Below, one piece after another: positions 51,144 to 60,499 of a DNA stretch of 64,000 bases. Below the pieces are notes generated by a model. That model did not search any database. It was not told the DNA's origin and saw nothing but the letters and a program-made list of their open reading frames with translations. The translations under genes and the position numbers were made by a program. The first letter of the stretch is position 1. The number at the start of each line of letters is the position of its first letter. Source of the stretch: Sulfurimonas sp. (GTDB lineage Bacteria > Campylobacterota > Campylobacteria > Campylobacterales > Sulfurimonadaceae); the NCBI RefSeq assembly GCF_029027585.1, contig NZ_CP093397.1, positions 558,001-622,000 of the forward strand, read 5' to 3'.

Positions 51144-52544
51144 TTATCTAATAGTTGTAAAACTCATAACATCTTCGCTAAGTTCTGTTTTTTTGCTCTT
51201 TTTCTTTTTGATACCTCTTGTTTTTACAAGAGCTTTTTTTATGTCTTTTGAAATGATATAATAGCCACTTTTTTCATCATAACTTACAGATGGAAGAGAA
51301 TTTATTTTACGGTTAGATGCTATGACTTGGATGCTCTCTACTCCAAAAGGTGGTTCAACTGTGAACTCTCCTAAACTTATCCATCTAGATGCATCATCTG
51401 CATTTATAAACTTAACAAATCTACTGTTTCCATTACCTTCACTTAACTCTAAAAGATAAGAAAAACTTCCTTCTTTTGTTTGTGTATAACCGACTATATA
51501 GATATAACCCATCTTGTTTAGTTTTACAAAAAGCTCTATATCTTCACCCTTGTTAAAAAGTAAGTTTTCACTTCCTCTGTTTGAGTTTAGAGAAACCTTT
51601 AAAGAACTAGAACTTATCACTCCTGAGTTAAGTAAAGCGTCAAAGTCTATATTTTTTGGTTTTACTTGTATGTTTTTGTAAGCTTTTTTATTTATGTTTA
51701 TTGTTTTTGAAGCAACTATCTCATTTGTTTTTATACTTAAGAGTTCATAGTTTAAAACCATCATTTTTTTTGTAACTACATACTCTCCTACTAACAGATA
51801 AGAAGCATTTTTAGGACTTTTTACACTCTTTACTTTAGCTTTTAGCTTTTTTACAAAAACAGCACCAAATTGAGCAACTGTTGTGTTTGATTGCATAAGT
51901 GGCGGATAAACAAAAATATTTTTGTTTTTAAAACTTTTTGCTAAAACTCTACTTGCCATATCTAGTGAGTCTATATTTGAGTCAAGTTTTGCTAGTTCTA
52001 GTTTTACTTTTGCCTTGGTTAAAGTTGGACGATTTGGTAGTTTTGAGCCTAAAATCATCGCTACACTTTCATATCTGTCATACTCTTTTAAAAGTGAATA
52101 AGCATCGCTGTAAAGTTGTAGTTTCAAAGTAGAAGATGAAGATGAAGTGTTACCTATTTCTGAGCTTATACTATCTAACTCTTTTTTTATATTTTGTAGT
52201 TTTTTAGTATAGAGTGCTTTTACTTTATGTGGGGATAACTCTACTCTTGCTTCAACTTCCATAGCTCTATCTATAAAAGTAAAATCAGCACCTAATATTG
52301 GTAAGTTTGAGCTTATTTTTATGTTTGATGAAGAACTTGAGTTTCCTTTATCTCCTTTTACGAAAGACTTTGATTCAAAGTTGGAACGAACCTCACTTTT
52401 TATAACCTGACTCAAATCCCCAAGAGCCTCTTTTTTTGCTTCTTTATTTGTTTGAGCATAACCTACCCCACTTATATCTGCACTTAGCATAGATGCCAAA
52501 CAAAGTGTAAGCATCCATATATTTTTCACTTTAAAAAACCTCAT
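51144..52544 (-). CDS. Secreted LPP20/DUF4384-like protein
   Basis: 466 residues. Signal peptide about 1-22 (WMLTLCLASMLSA). The N-terminal part (ISGVGYAQTNKEAKKEALGDLSQVIKSEV) is the LPP20-type domain of epsilonproteobacterial surface lipoproteins. A Ser-rich, low-complexity stretch (NSSSSSN, NTSSSSST) follows. The C-terminal third (FNKGEDIELFVKLNKMGYIYIVGY...) matches DUF4384, found in exported proteins. No lipobox Cys is evident after the signal, unlike LPP20. AAGG precedes the ATG. Confidence 0.65.
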   Translation of the reverse strand: MRFFKVKNIWMLTLCLASMLSADISGVGYAQTNKEAKKEALGDLSQVIKSEVRSNFESKSFVKGDKGNSSSSSNIKISSNLPILGADFTFIDRAMEVEARVELSPHKVKALYTKKLQNIKKELDSISSEIGNTSSSSSTLKLQLYSDAYSLLKEYDRYESVAMILGSKLPNRPTLTKAKVKLELAKLDSNIDSLDMASRVLAKSFKNKNIFVYPPLMQSNTTVAQFGAVFVKKLKAKVKSVKSPKNASYLLVGEYVVTKKMMVLNYELLSIKTNEIVASKTININKKAYKNIQVKPKNIDFDALLNSGVISSSSLKVSLNSNRGSENLLFNKGEDIELFVKLNKMGYIYIVGYTQTKEGSFSYLLELSEGNGNSRFVKFINADDASRWISLGEFTVEPPFGVESIQVIASNRKINSLPSVSYDEKSGYYIISKDIKKALVKTRGIKKKKSKKTELSEDVMSFTTIR

Positions 52545-52577
52545 AAATCAACCTTAAATATCTTTGCCTTATTATGC

Positions 52578-52583
52578 TATAAT
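52578..52583 (+). promoter_or_regulatory. -10 box of the PilZ gene (leaderless)
   Basis: A perfect TATAAT ends 7 bases before the ATG at 52591, with TTATATA between. No ribosome site. Transcription would begin at or one base before AUG. Confidence 0.5.
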
Positions 52584-52590
52584 TTATATA

Positions 52591-54429
52591 ATGATTCACT
52601 TATACAATAACACTATTTCATCATCACAGTTAAAAGAGGTAGTAAAAGCTTTTAAAGGGTATAAGAGTATTGATATAAATAGATGTACGGGTATTGATGA
52701 TGATTTTATATATTTTGTTGAAATAGATAAAATAAAAAAAACTCTTTTGTTAAAAATCAAAGAACTTCTTAAAAACAAAAAGAAAAGTTTGATTTACTTT
52801 TTTATAAATGATTCTCATAGTTTAATGCTTTTCCAACTTGCTTCTTTGTTGGAAGTAAAAAATATATTTACAAAAAAAAATATCGCTTCTAAGATACTAG
52901 TTGACATCCAAAAAGAGATAAAAGAACACCAAACCATACAACAAGAACATCAAATTGCCCAAACTATTATGCATGACCACCATTTTATGATTTTTGAAAA
53001 CAACAAACTAAAATTTGCTTCTTCAAAAATATATAAAGACTTTAACTGCATAGACCTAGAAGATGTAAAGTCAAAAATTTGTTCGCAGTTTAACTTAGAC
53101 GCTCTGCTAAAAGAAGACTCTTCTATCCAAAATGTTTTTAAATTTGGCGTAAGTCAAGAATTGTACAATATCAAAAGTAGCACTTCAGATTTAAATCAAG
53201 AAAAATTTATCTATATAGAAAATATGCCTGAAGACAATCATTATGATGTTCGTGGTATTGACTTTATAAAAAATCGCATTTACTTCATAGAAACTTTAAA
53301 AGAAAAAGTTTTAGAAGTTAGCATCTCTGCTGGAATGCTTGGTGTTATAAGTATTCATATAGAAAACATTGCAAACCTTAGAAATGATTGGAGTGAGTAT
53401 GAGATAGAGATGTCCATACGCGATATTCTTCTTCAAGTAGAGTTAGAAATAGAATCTCACACTATCTTAGCTCAATATGATAGTGGACTTTATGTAACCC
53501 TTTTCCAAGATTTAGATTTTGAAGCATTAAAACAAAAAGCTTCTAAAATACAGTCACATATAAATGAGTACTCAGACAAACAAAAGATAAAACCGCTTAT
53601 AGGGCTTTATGCTTTTGATATACATAATTTAGAGTTAAATCAAATTTTACAAATCATTTCAAATATTTCAAAAGAAGAACTATCTCCAAAAGATATAGAA
53701 TCACAAAGCCTTTATAGAATTATAAATATTGATGACACTTTAGATGAAGAAAAAATTATAGATATACTTTTACAAGCATCTTTTACAAATAAAACCGCTA
53801 TAAAACTGATGAATATTTATAAAGGTTTATGCATAAACACTTCTTCATTAATCGTAAAAAAAATAGATCAAGAGATATATGTAAGATATGAACATCTTCA
53901 AGGTACAGTCATGCATCTAGAAAAAGAAACTGTCTTACAATCATCAAATTTTCCAAAAGATATAATTGCTGATGTAAAATATGTTGACCCTAAAAAAAGT
54001 ATAGCTCAACTCAAAAACTTTAGATTTGTTCAAGGAAGTGCGAACTCTAGAAAGTACTCTCGTGTTACTTGTGCACTTAGAGTACCTATATCTATAACTC
54101 ACGATAAAGGTACCTTAAACGGAGAGATTTTAGATATATCTCTTAACTCTATAGCTATTAAAACAAGGTTTTCAAAAAATATAAATACTTTAAAACTTAG
54201 TAAAATTGTTTTAAACTTTACTCTTCCTATAAAAGATACTGAGTTTGGTTATATGCAACTTTCACTAAATGCTAAAGTAGTTTTTACCCTTTGTGATGAT
54301 GAGTTTTGTAAAGTTGTACTAAACCTATACGAAGACCAATCAAGTGAAGCTGTTTTAATGGAATATGTCTATGCAAGACAAAAAGAGATAATAGTTGAGT
54401 TAAAAAAACAAACGGCTATGCTACAATAA
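52591..54429 (+). CDS. PilZ-domain protein with a degenerate GGDEF-like region
   Basis: 612 residues from the ATG at 52591. The first 120 residues hold a Lys-rich region; about 235-345 (GMLGVISIHIENIANLRNDWSEYEIEMSIRDIL ... AQYDSGLYVTLFQDL ... IGLYAFD) has the alpha/beta pattern of a GGDEF domain, but the signature loop reads YDSGLY, so it cannot be a normal diguanylate cyclase. About 490-600 is PilZ: RKYSRVTCALRVPISI and GEILDISLNSIAIKT resemble the RxxxR and D-x-S-x2-(G/S) c-di-GMP motifs. Likely a c-di-GMP receptor. Co-oriented with waaC. Confidence 0.7.
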   Translation: MIHLYNNTISSSQLKEVVKAFKGYKSIDINRCTGIDDDFIYFVEIDKIKKTLLLKIKELLKNKKKSLIYFFINDSHSLMLFQLASLLEVKNIFTKKNIASKILVDIQKEIKEHQTIQQEHQIAQTIMHDHHFMIFENNKLKFASSKIYKDFNCIDLEDVKSKICSQFNLDALLKEDSSIQNVFKFGVSQELYNIKSSTSDLNQEKFIYIENMPEDNHYDVRGIDFIKNRIYFIETLKEKVLEVSISAGMLGVISIHIENIANLRNDWSEYEIEMSIRDILLQVELEIESHTILAQYDSGLYVTLFQDLDFEALKQKASKIQSHINEYSDKQKIKPLIGLYAFDIHNLELNQILQIISNISKEELSPKDIESQSLYRIINIDDTLDEEKIIDILLQASFTNKTAIKLMNIYKGLCINTSSLIVKKIDQEIYVRYEHLQGTVMHLEKETVLQSSNFPKDIIADVKYVDPKKSIAQLKNFRFVQGSANSRKYSRVTCALRVPISITHDKGTLNGEILDISLNSIAIKTRFSKNINTLKLSKIVLNFTLPIKDTEFGYMQLSLNAKVVFTLCDDEFCKVVLNLYEDQSSEAVLMEYVYARQKEIIVELKKQTAMLQ

Positions 54430-54434
54430 TAAGA

Positions 54435-55436
54435 ATGAAAGAATATAAAAAAATAGCTATTGTTCGCTTATCTGCACTTGGGGATATAATAAATAGTGCT
54501 GTTGTTTTACAATTTATACATAAAAAATTTCCAAATGCGCAAATAGATTGGATAACAGAAGAAGTTTTTTCTCCTTTGCTTAAAAGCCATCATCTAATCC
54601 ACAATGTTCACATAATTAATCTAAAAAAAATCAAAAAAGAAAAGAACTTCTTACTTTTGAAAAAAAACATCTCTTATCTTCGCTCTTTAGGAGAGTTTGA
54701 TATTGTTATAGATATGCAAGGACTTTTAAAATCTGCCATAGTTTCAAGGTTCATTAGTAAAAATACTCATGGTTTTGATAAAGAGTCCTCAAGAGAAGGT
54801 CTTAGTTCTCTGTTTTACAAAACAACTTCTAAAATTGCATACGAGGAAAGCATCGTTAAAAGAAACTGTTTTTTAAGCTCAGATGCTTTAGGCTTTGAAC
54901 TAAGTGATGAGATGATTTTAAATAAAAAACCTATTTTTGAAATAAAAAAAATAGATTTCATAGATGCTAGTAAAATAAATATAGCTTTTATCATCGGTGC
55001 TTCTTGGCTATCTAAAAAATACCCTAAAGAAAAAATTATCCAACTATGTAATGAGCTAAAAGAAAATTCTATTATAGTTTGGGGAGATGAAGATGAAAAA
55101 AAAGATGCAGAATTTATTTGTAAACATTCTTCTTATGCATCTATTGCTCCAAAGCTTCCATTAATAGAACTTTTATCTTTGATTTCAAGTGTTAATTTAG
55201 TCATAGGAAACGATACGGGACCTACACACATGGCATGGGCTCAAAATATTGCATCTATAACTCTTTTTGGTCCTACAACAAGTAGAATGATTTATGAAAC
55301 ACCTAAAAATATTGGGATAAAATCAAGCTCAAAAGTAGATATTTTAAAAATAAATAAAAATGATTTTTCTATACAAGATATAGAAGTTAAAGAAATTGTT
55401 TCAAAAGCTAAGGAGCTATTAAACTATGAGATTTAA
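54435..55436 (+). CDS. waaC: LPS heptosyltransferase I
   Basis: 333 residues, GT9 family. KIAIVRLSALGDIINSAVVLQFI and DIVIDMQGLLKSAIVSR are the N-terminal nucleotide-sugar fold of WaaC; VIGNDTGPTHMAWA is the GT9 acceptor/donor motif. It adds the first heptose to Kdo in the LPS inner core. Starts 5 bases after the PilZ stop and overlaps the acyltransferase gene by 11 bases. Confidence 0.85.
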   Translation: MKEYKKIAIVRLSALGDIINSAVVLQFIHKKFPNAQIDWITEEVFSPLLKSHHLIHNVHIINLKKIKKEKNFLLLKKNISYLRSLGEFDIVIDMQGLLKSAIVSRFISKNTHGFDKESSREGLSSLFYKTTSKIAYEESIVKRNCFLSSDALGFELSDEMILNKKPIFEIKKIDFIDASKINIAFIIGASWLSKKYPKEKIIQLCNELKENSIIVWGDEDEKKDAEFICKHSSYASIAPKLPLIELLSLISSVNLVIGNDTGPTHMAWAQNIASITLFGPTTSRMIYETPKNIGIKSSSKVDILKINKNDFSIQDIEVKEIVSKAKELLNYEI

Positions 55437-56310
55437 ACTTTTTTTACTACTAGAGAAATTTTTGATGCTACTTCCTAAAACATGGAGAAAAGGTTTTTTT
55501 ACTTTTCTCGGAATTCTTGCATATAAAGCATCTGCAAGATATAGAAAAGTTGCACATCAAAATCTTGACTTTGCTTTTAATAATCAAAAAAGTGAAAAAG
55601 AAAAAGATGAGATAACTAAGTATGCTTTTAAAAATTTAATATATAACTTTCTTCATGCTATGGAACTTCGACACATGAGTAAAGAAGATTTAAAAAAGAA
55701 AATCACTATACAAAATATCCAAGCAGTTAATAAAGTTCACAAAGAAGGACGAGCAGTTATATATGTAACAACTCATTACAGTTCATGGGAGCTCGGAGGA
55801 GCTAGCATCGGAGCTTTTATAGAACCTCTAATAGCAGTTTATAAAAGAATGAAAAATCAAGAATATCAAGAGTGGCTTTTAGATGCAAGAGATTCTTTTG
55901 GAAACATCTCAATGGAGAAAACAAATGTTGTAAAACCTCTTGTTAGAAACCTAAAAAAAGGTGTAGCTTGTGGTCTTTTAATAGATACAAACATAAACCC
56001 AAAAGAAGGCTTAATGGTAGAGTTTATGGGTAAAAGCATCCGTCAAACTTCTACTCCAGCTTATCTAGGACGAAAATTTAATGCAGCCATAATTCCTGTA
56101 ACCATAAGAACTGATGATGAAGAGAACTATACACTTATGCTTTTTGATGAGATACCAGTAGAAAAAACTGATGATATTCAAGCAGATATACAAAAGGCTA
56201 CACAACTTCAAGCTGATTGGCTAACAAAACTCATAACTAATGAACCAAAATTTTGGTTTTGGTTACATCGTAGATGGAAAAATGACCACCCTGAGATTTA
56301 TGAAAAATAA
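55426..56310 (+). CDS. htrB: Lipid A biosynthesis acyltransferase (HtrB/WaaM family)
   Basis: 294 residues. A short N-terminal hydrophobic stretch, the catalytic HX4E motif in TTHYSSWELGG, a Kdo2-lipid-A binding region PLIAVYKRMKNQEYQEW, and RKFNAAIIPVTI. These enzymes add the secondary lauroyl or myristoyl chain to lipid A; whether early or late cannot be told here. Follows waaC, as expected for Kdo/core genes. Confidence 0.85.
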   Translation: MRFKLFLLLEKFLMLLPKTWRKGFFTFLGILAYKASARYRKVAHQNLDFAFNNQKSEKEKDEITKYAFKNLIYNFLHAMELRHMSKEDLKKKITIQNIQAVNKVHKEGRAVIYVTTHYSSWELGGASIGAFIEPLIAVYKRMKNQEYQEWLLDARDSFGNISMEKTNVVKPLVRNLKKGVACGLLIDTNINPKEGLMVEFMGKSIRQTSTPAYLGRKFNAAIIPVTIRTDDEENYTLMLFDEIPVEKTDDIQADIQKATQLQADWLTKLITNEPKFWFWLHRRWKNDHPEIYEK

Positions 56311-56314
56311 TCTT

Positions 56315-57370
56315 TCATATATCGAAACTATTATTTTCACACTCTTGAGTTCTCGCCTCAAAAAGTTTTAAGATAGTTAAGAAAAATGCTGTAATAGCAG
56401 GTCCTAAAATCATACCCCAAAACCCAAATGTTGCAAGTCCCGCGATAATAGCAAAGAAAATCACAAGTTCATTTATCTTTGCATCATCTTCTTTTAAAAG
56501 CCTTTGATTTATCCCTTTAATGATTAGTGGTTTTATAAAAGTGTCTGCGATTATAGAAATAACAACTATAGAATAAGAGGCTATAAAAATTGCATTGCCA
56601 TTGTTACCAACTGCAAACTCATAAATCATAAATGGTAACCACATCATAATCCCGCCAATAACGGGAACAAGAGATGCAAACCCATACATGATTCCAAATA
56701 AAAGACCGTTATAACCTAGAAATGAAATCGCTACTCCAAAAAGAACTCCTTCAAACATCGCTGTTGCAATGATTGAGTAAAAAACAACACTCATTACAGA
56801 TGCTAACTCTTTAGAAAGCAGAGTTGTTTCTTCTATGGACATATGAACAACTCGTTTTAAAAACTTAACTATGTTTTCACCATTGTATTGAGCGAAAAAG
56901 TAAAAGATTATGATTAAAAAAGCGTTCTTTAAAAAACCTGCACTAAAAGAACCTATCTTACCAGTGATTGAAAGAACATTTGTTGTGAAGTTATTAATAT
57001 CCATCTCTTTTATAGCATCTAGCGCATAGGGTTTTAAAAACAGTAAATACTCTGGAGGAGTTTCTATAAACGCTCTTACATAGGTTTCCATTTGTAAATA
57101 TGTTTGTGTTTCAAGTGAATTTAGTTGCAAAGTAAGCGTTGCCAAGAAATAACCTAATGGAGCGAAAAACAAAACTGCTAATAACAAACTTGAAGCCATA
57201 GCTGAAAAAAGTTTATTTTTGAAAATACTTTCAAAATATGTTTGAATATTGGCAGTTGAAATTGCCAAAAGAGCTGCAATTGTAATAGCAAGAACAAAAG
57301 GAGCATAAAGTAAATACATCCAGTACAATGATGTAGCAAATAAAATTGTTACAAAAAATTGTGGTTTCAT
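56315..57370 (-). CDS. AI-2E family transporter
   Basis: About 351 residues from the ATG at 57368-57370, which has AAGGAG nearby; an upstream ATG exists but lacks it. Eight or so membrane segments and the family motif GLLFGIMYGFASLVPVIGGIMMW, plus the cytosolic LLKEDDAKINELVIFFAIIAGLATFGFWGMILGPA. E. coli TqsA (AI-2 export) is a member, but many members move other small molecules. Substrate unknown. Converges with htrB with 4 bases between. Confidence 0.85.
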   Translation of the reverse strand: MKPQFFVTILFATSLYWMYLLYAPFVLAITIAALLAISTANIQTYFESIFKNKLFSAMASSLLLAVLFFAPLGYFLATLTLQLNSLETQTYLQMETYVRAFIETPPEYLLFLKPYALDAIKEMDINNFTTNVLSITGKIGSFSAGFLKNAFLIIIFYFFAQYNGENIVKFLKRVVHMSIEETTLLSKELASVMSVVFYSIIATAMFEGVLFGVAISFLGYNGLLFGIMYGFASLVPVIGGIMMWLPFMIYEFAVGNNGNAIFIASYSIVVISIIADTFIKPLIIKGINQRLLKEDDAKINELVIFFAIIAGLATFGFWGMILGPAITAFFLTILKLFEARTQECENNSFDI

Positions 57371-57466
57371 TATTTTATCTCCTTTTCCAAGGAAGTAAAT
57401 TCCTTGAAAAATTCCTATCACTAAAGCTATGCCTATCGGCAAGAGATAATTTTAAAATTAAAATTT

Positions 57467-58480
57467 TCAAATTAAACTTCCTTGCAAAGTTGGAAATGGT
57501 TTATCTAAAATTTCATAAGTGCTTCTTGTAGCTTTTCGCCCCTTTGCTGTTCGCTCTAGGTAGCCATTTGCTATGAGGTATGGTTCAAGCACATCTTCAA
57601 CTGTTCCTTCATCTTCACTAAGAGCCGCTGCAATAGTACTTAATCCCATCGCTCTTCCTTGTGCTGATATCAAAAGATTTAAAAGTCTTATATCCATCTC
57701 ATCAAAACCATGAGAGTTAATGCCAAGTTCATCAAGAGCGTATGTTGTTCGAGAATGATTAATATCTGACTCATTAGCCACCTCAGCAAAATCTCTAACA
57801 CGACGCAAAAGTCTAAGAGCAATACGAGGAGTTCCTCTACTTCTTTTTGCTATCTCAACAGACGCTTTATGGATTATCTCTTTTTCTAATTTACTTGAAG
57901 CTTGAGATATGATTTTTGCTAACTCCTCAGCACTATAAAACTGCATTCTAAAACTCATACCAAATCTATCTCTAAGTGGATTTGATAACATTCCTGCTCT
58001 TGTTGTTGCCCCAATGAGTGTAAAACGAGGTAAATCAATTTTAACAGTCTGAGCAGCTGGTCCACTTCCTATAATAATATCTATACGAAAATCTTCCATT
58101 GATGAGTATAAAATCTCTTCAACAGCAGGTGAAAGACGATGAATCTCGTCTATGAAAAGTATATCACCTTCTTCTAAGTTTGTGAGTATTGCAGCTAAAT
58201 CTCCACTTTTTTCTATCATGGGAGCGGCTGTTACTTTTATATTTGCGTTCATCTCATTTGCAATTATTAGAGCTAGTGTAGTTTTTCCAAGCCCCGGTGG
58301 TCCATAAAACAAAACATGGTCTAGGGCTTCATCTCTAAGTTTACTTGCCTCTATAAAAACACCAAGATTTTTTTTAATCTGCTCTTGACCTATATACTCA
58401 CTCCAAGCATCTGGACGCAAAGTAAATTCTACGCTCTCTTCTTCTGTACAAAAGGTTTCTATCTCTACTAATCTATCCAT
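57467..58480 (-). CDS. ruvB: Holliday junction DNA helicase RuvB
   Basis: 337 residues. [19 protein letters not shown] opens the AAA+ core; Walker A GPPGLGKT (60-67), Walker B FIDEIHRL, sensor-1 [20 protein letters not shown], and the C-terminal winged helix with [24 protein letters not shown]. Drives branch migration with RuvA. panB lies 13 bases upstream. Confidence 0.98.
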   Translation of the reverse strand: MDRLVEIETFCTEEESVEFTLRPDAWSEYIGQEQIKKNLGVFIEASKLRDEALDHVLFYGPPGLGKTTLALIIANEMNANIKVTAAPMIEKSGDLAAILTNLEEGDILFIDEIHRLSPAVEEILYSSMEDFRIDIIIGSGPAAQTVKIDLPRFTLIGATTRAGMLSNPLRDRFGMSFRMQFYSAEELAKIISQASSKLEKEIIHKASVEIAKRSRGTPRIALRLLRRVRDFAEVANESDINHSRTTYALDELGINSHGFDEMDIRLLNLLISAQGRAMGLSTIAAALSEDEGTVEDVLEPYLIANGYLERTAKGRKATRSTYEILDKPFPTLQGSLI

Positions 58481-58493
58481 CAGCTATTTCTCA

Positions 58494-59285
58494 TTAGTAT
58501 GTATGCTCTACTTTAGGAAATGATTTATTTACAACTTCATCTGAGTAAGTTTTAACAGCTTCTCTAACAAGAGATGCTCCATCTAAGTATTTTTTTACAA
58601 ATTTTGGAGTGAATTCTTCAAATAGTCCAAGCATGTCTGAGAAAACTAAAACTTGTCCATCTACATCAACACCAGCACCGATGCCAATTACAGGAATACT
58701 AACACTACTTGCAACTGCTTTTGCCACATCTGCTTTTGCACCTTCTATGACCATACAAAAGGCTCCTGCATCTTCTACCGCTTTGGCATCTTTGAGTAAG
58801 TTGATTTTTTCTTCTTCAGTTTTGCCTTTAACTTTGTAACCACCCTCACTTCTTACAGATTGAGGTAAAAGTCCGATATGTCCACAAACAGCGATGCCAT
58901 TATCTACTAAATGTTTTATTGTGGTAGCTCTATCTTGTCCACCTTCTATCTTTACACAGTCAGCATCTGTTTCTTGAAAAACACGCGTAGAGTTTTTTAG
59001 TGCATCTTCTTTGTTTGTGTAAGTTCCAAAAGGCATATCACATATCACAAAACTATTTTTAGCACCAGTACAAACTGCTTTAGTATGGTAAATCATCTGC
59101 TCCATTGTTGCACTAAGAGTATCTTTTCTTCCAGCAAAACTCATATTTAAGCTATCACCTACTAAAATCATGTCAGCACTCGACTCAAAAAGCTTTGCAA
59201 AAAGAGCATCATAGGCTGTTATCATCACTAAAGGTCTGTTACCTTTACTTTTTTGTATAGAATTTATAGTCATTTTTTTATTCAT
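58494..59285 (-). CDS. panB: 3-methyl-2-oxobutanoate hydroxymethyltransferase
   Basis: 263 residues, TIM barrel. MITAYDALFAKLFE, ILVGDSLNMSFAG, DMPFGTYTN, CVKIEGGQD, GHIGLLPQSV and VIGIGAGVDVDGQVLV are the PanB motifs with Mg2+-binding Asp and Glu. It forms ketopantoate in pantothenate/CoA synthesis. No ribosome site is present; TAAAAT (59292-59297) ends 6 bases from the ATG. Confidence 0.96.
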   Translation of the reverse strand: MNKKMTINSIQKSKGNRPLVMITAYDALFAKLFESSADMILVGDSLNMSFAGRKDTLSATMEQMIYHTKAVCTGAKNSFVICDMPFGTYTNKEDALKNSTRVFQETDADCVKIEGGQDRATTIKHLVDNGIAVCGHIGLLPQSVRSEGGYKVKGKTEEEKINLLKDAKAVEDAGAFCMVIEGAKADVAKAVASSVSIPVIGIGAGVDVDGQVLVFSDMLGLFEEFTPKFVKKYLDGASLVREAVKTYSDEVVNKSFPKVEHTY

Positions 59286-59291
59286 ACAAGT

Positions 59292-59315
59292 ATTTTAACT
59301 AAAAATTGCTATAAT
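59292..59315. promoter_or_regulatory. Divergent -10 boxes of panB (leaderless) and the Hpt gene
   Basis: Minus strand TAAAAT (59292-59297) is 6 bases from the panB ATG. Plus strand TATAAT (59310-59315) would start transcription near 59322, giving a short leader with GGAG before the Hpt gene. Confidence 0.45.
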
Positions 59316-59340
59316 TTTAACAATATTGGAGAATTATTTA

Positions 59341-59742
59341 ATGGGTATAAGAACTATCTTAGATGCTAACTTTGATTTTGAAATTGTTGACGAATTTTTC
59401 GATCATTATTCTATGATGATTGAAAGTATGGAAGTGATGATATTAGACCTCAATAAGCCAACTGAATATTCAAGAAGTATTGAAGAGCTTTTTCGTGTTT
59501 TTCATAATATAAAATCAGCTTCAGGCTATCTAAAAATGATACCTATGGCAAAACTAGCAGCCTTTGTGGAAGATGCCTTAGAAGAACTTAGAACAACAGA
59601 TGCTTTAGCAAATGATGACATAATCACTTGGCTACTTGAAATAAGCGATATGTTTGCTCAATGGCAAGATGATTTAAAACTTGATAACGATTTGAGCCAT
59701 ATAAAATATTCTTTATTAAAAATACCAGAACTAACAAAATAA
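59341..59742 (+). CDS. Stand-alone histidine phosphotransfer (Hpt) domain protein
   Basis: About 133 residues from the ATG at 59341 (GGAG nine bases upstream). The Hpt motif H-x-x-K-S-A-S appears in LFRVFHNIKSASGYL, with phospho-His about 55, within a four-helix bundle of the usual length. It can relay phosphate between a hybrid kinase receiver and a response regulator. The hybrid kinase (10386-12323) lacks an Hpt of its own, so it is a natural candidate partner, but this is inference. Confidence 0.8.
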   Translation: MGIRTILDANFDFEIVDEFFDHYSMMIESMEVMILDLNKPTEYSRSIEELFRVFHNIKSASGYLKMIPMAKLAAFVEDALEELRTTDALANDDIITWLLEISDMFAQWQDDLKLDNDLSHIKYSLLKIPELTK

Positions 59743-59758
59743 CTTAAAAAGAAAAAAC

Positions 59759-60499
59759 TTGAAAAAACTTGTAGCATATATAACTTCTGCTTACCCAGAA
59801 AAATCATTTAGCATAGACTTAAGCCTTGAACTTGGTGAAAATGGAGTAGATACACTTGAACTTGGTGTTCCTTTTTCTGACCCTGTTGCAGATGGACCTC
59901 TTATAGAAAAAGCGAACCATAAAGCACTAGAACTAGGCTTCAAGTTTAAACATTTACTTGAAATCTCAAAAGTAGTAGCACCTAAACTTGATACTCTTTG
60001 GATGGGATATTTTAACAGTTTTTATCAACAAGATATGGATAAACTCATTCCTTTAGCATCTAAACTTGGAGTAAACGGCTTTATCATTCCAGACTTACCA
60101 CATGAAGAAGCATTAACTTACTCTGATTTGTTTAAAAACAACAACATAAGTAACATAAGTTTTGTTGCTCCAACTGATAGTGAGCAGAGGATAAAAGAAG
60201 TAGTTAGTGATGCTCAAAAGTTTATCTATATGGTTGCATATACTGGAATAACAGGCTCAGGAAAAGCAGAAGATTTGCAACCATTTTTAAGCTCTATAAA
60301 AAAATATTCCACTACTCCTGTTTATGTAGGCTTTGGTGTAAATGAAAAAACAGCAAAAGAGAAAGTAAAAGGAGCCGATGGTGTAATAGTTGGAAGTGCT
60401 TTTATAGATATACTTTTAAAAGACTCTTTAAGTTACTCGCAAAAAATCACTCAATGTTGTGAACTCTCAAAAATCATAAAAGATAAAATCAACTCATAG
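59759..60499 (+). CDS. trpA: Tryptophan synthase alpha chain
   Basis: 246 residues, TIM barrel. LELGVPFSDPVADGP has the catalytic Glu, FIIPDLPHEE the catalytic Asp, and YTGITGSG and VGFGVNEKTAKE the phosphate loops. Start is TTG at 59759. Cleaves indole-3-glycerol phosphate; trpB is not in the window, so trpA is unlinked from its partner here. Overlaps the opposite unknown gene by 6 bases. Confidence 0.94.
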   Translation: MKKLVAYITSAYPEKSFSIDLSLELGENGVDTLELGVPFSDPVADGPLIEKANHKALELGFKFKHLLEISKVVAPKLDTLWMGYFNSFYQQDMDKLIPLASKLGVNGFIIPDLPHEEALTYSDLFKNNNISNISFVAPTDSEQRIKEVVSDAQKFIYMVAYTGITGSGKAEDLQPFLSSIKKYSTTPVYVGFGVNEKTAKEKVKGADGVIVGSAFIDILLKDSLSYSQKITQCCELSKIIKDKINS

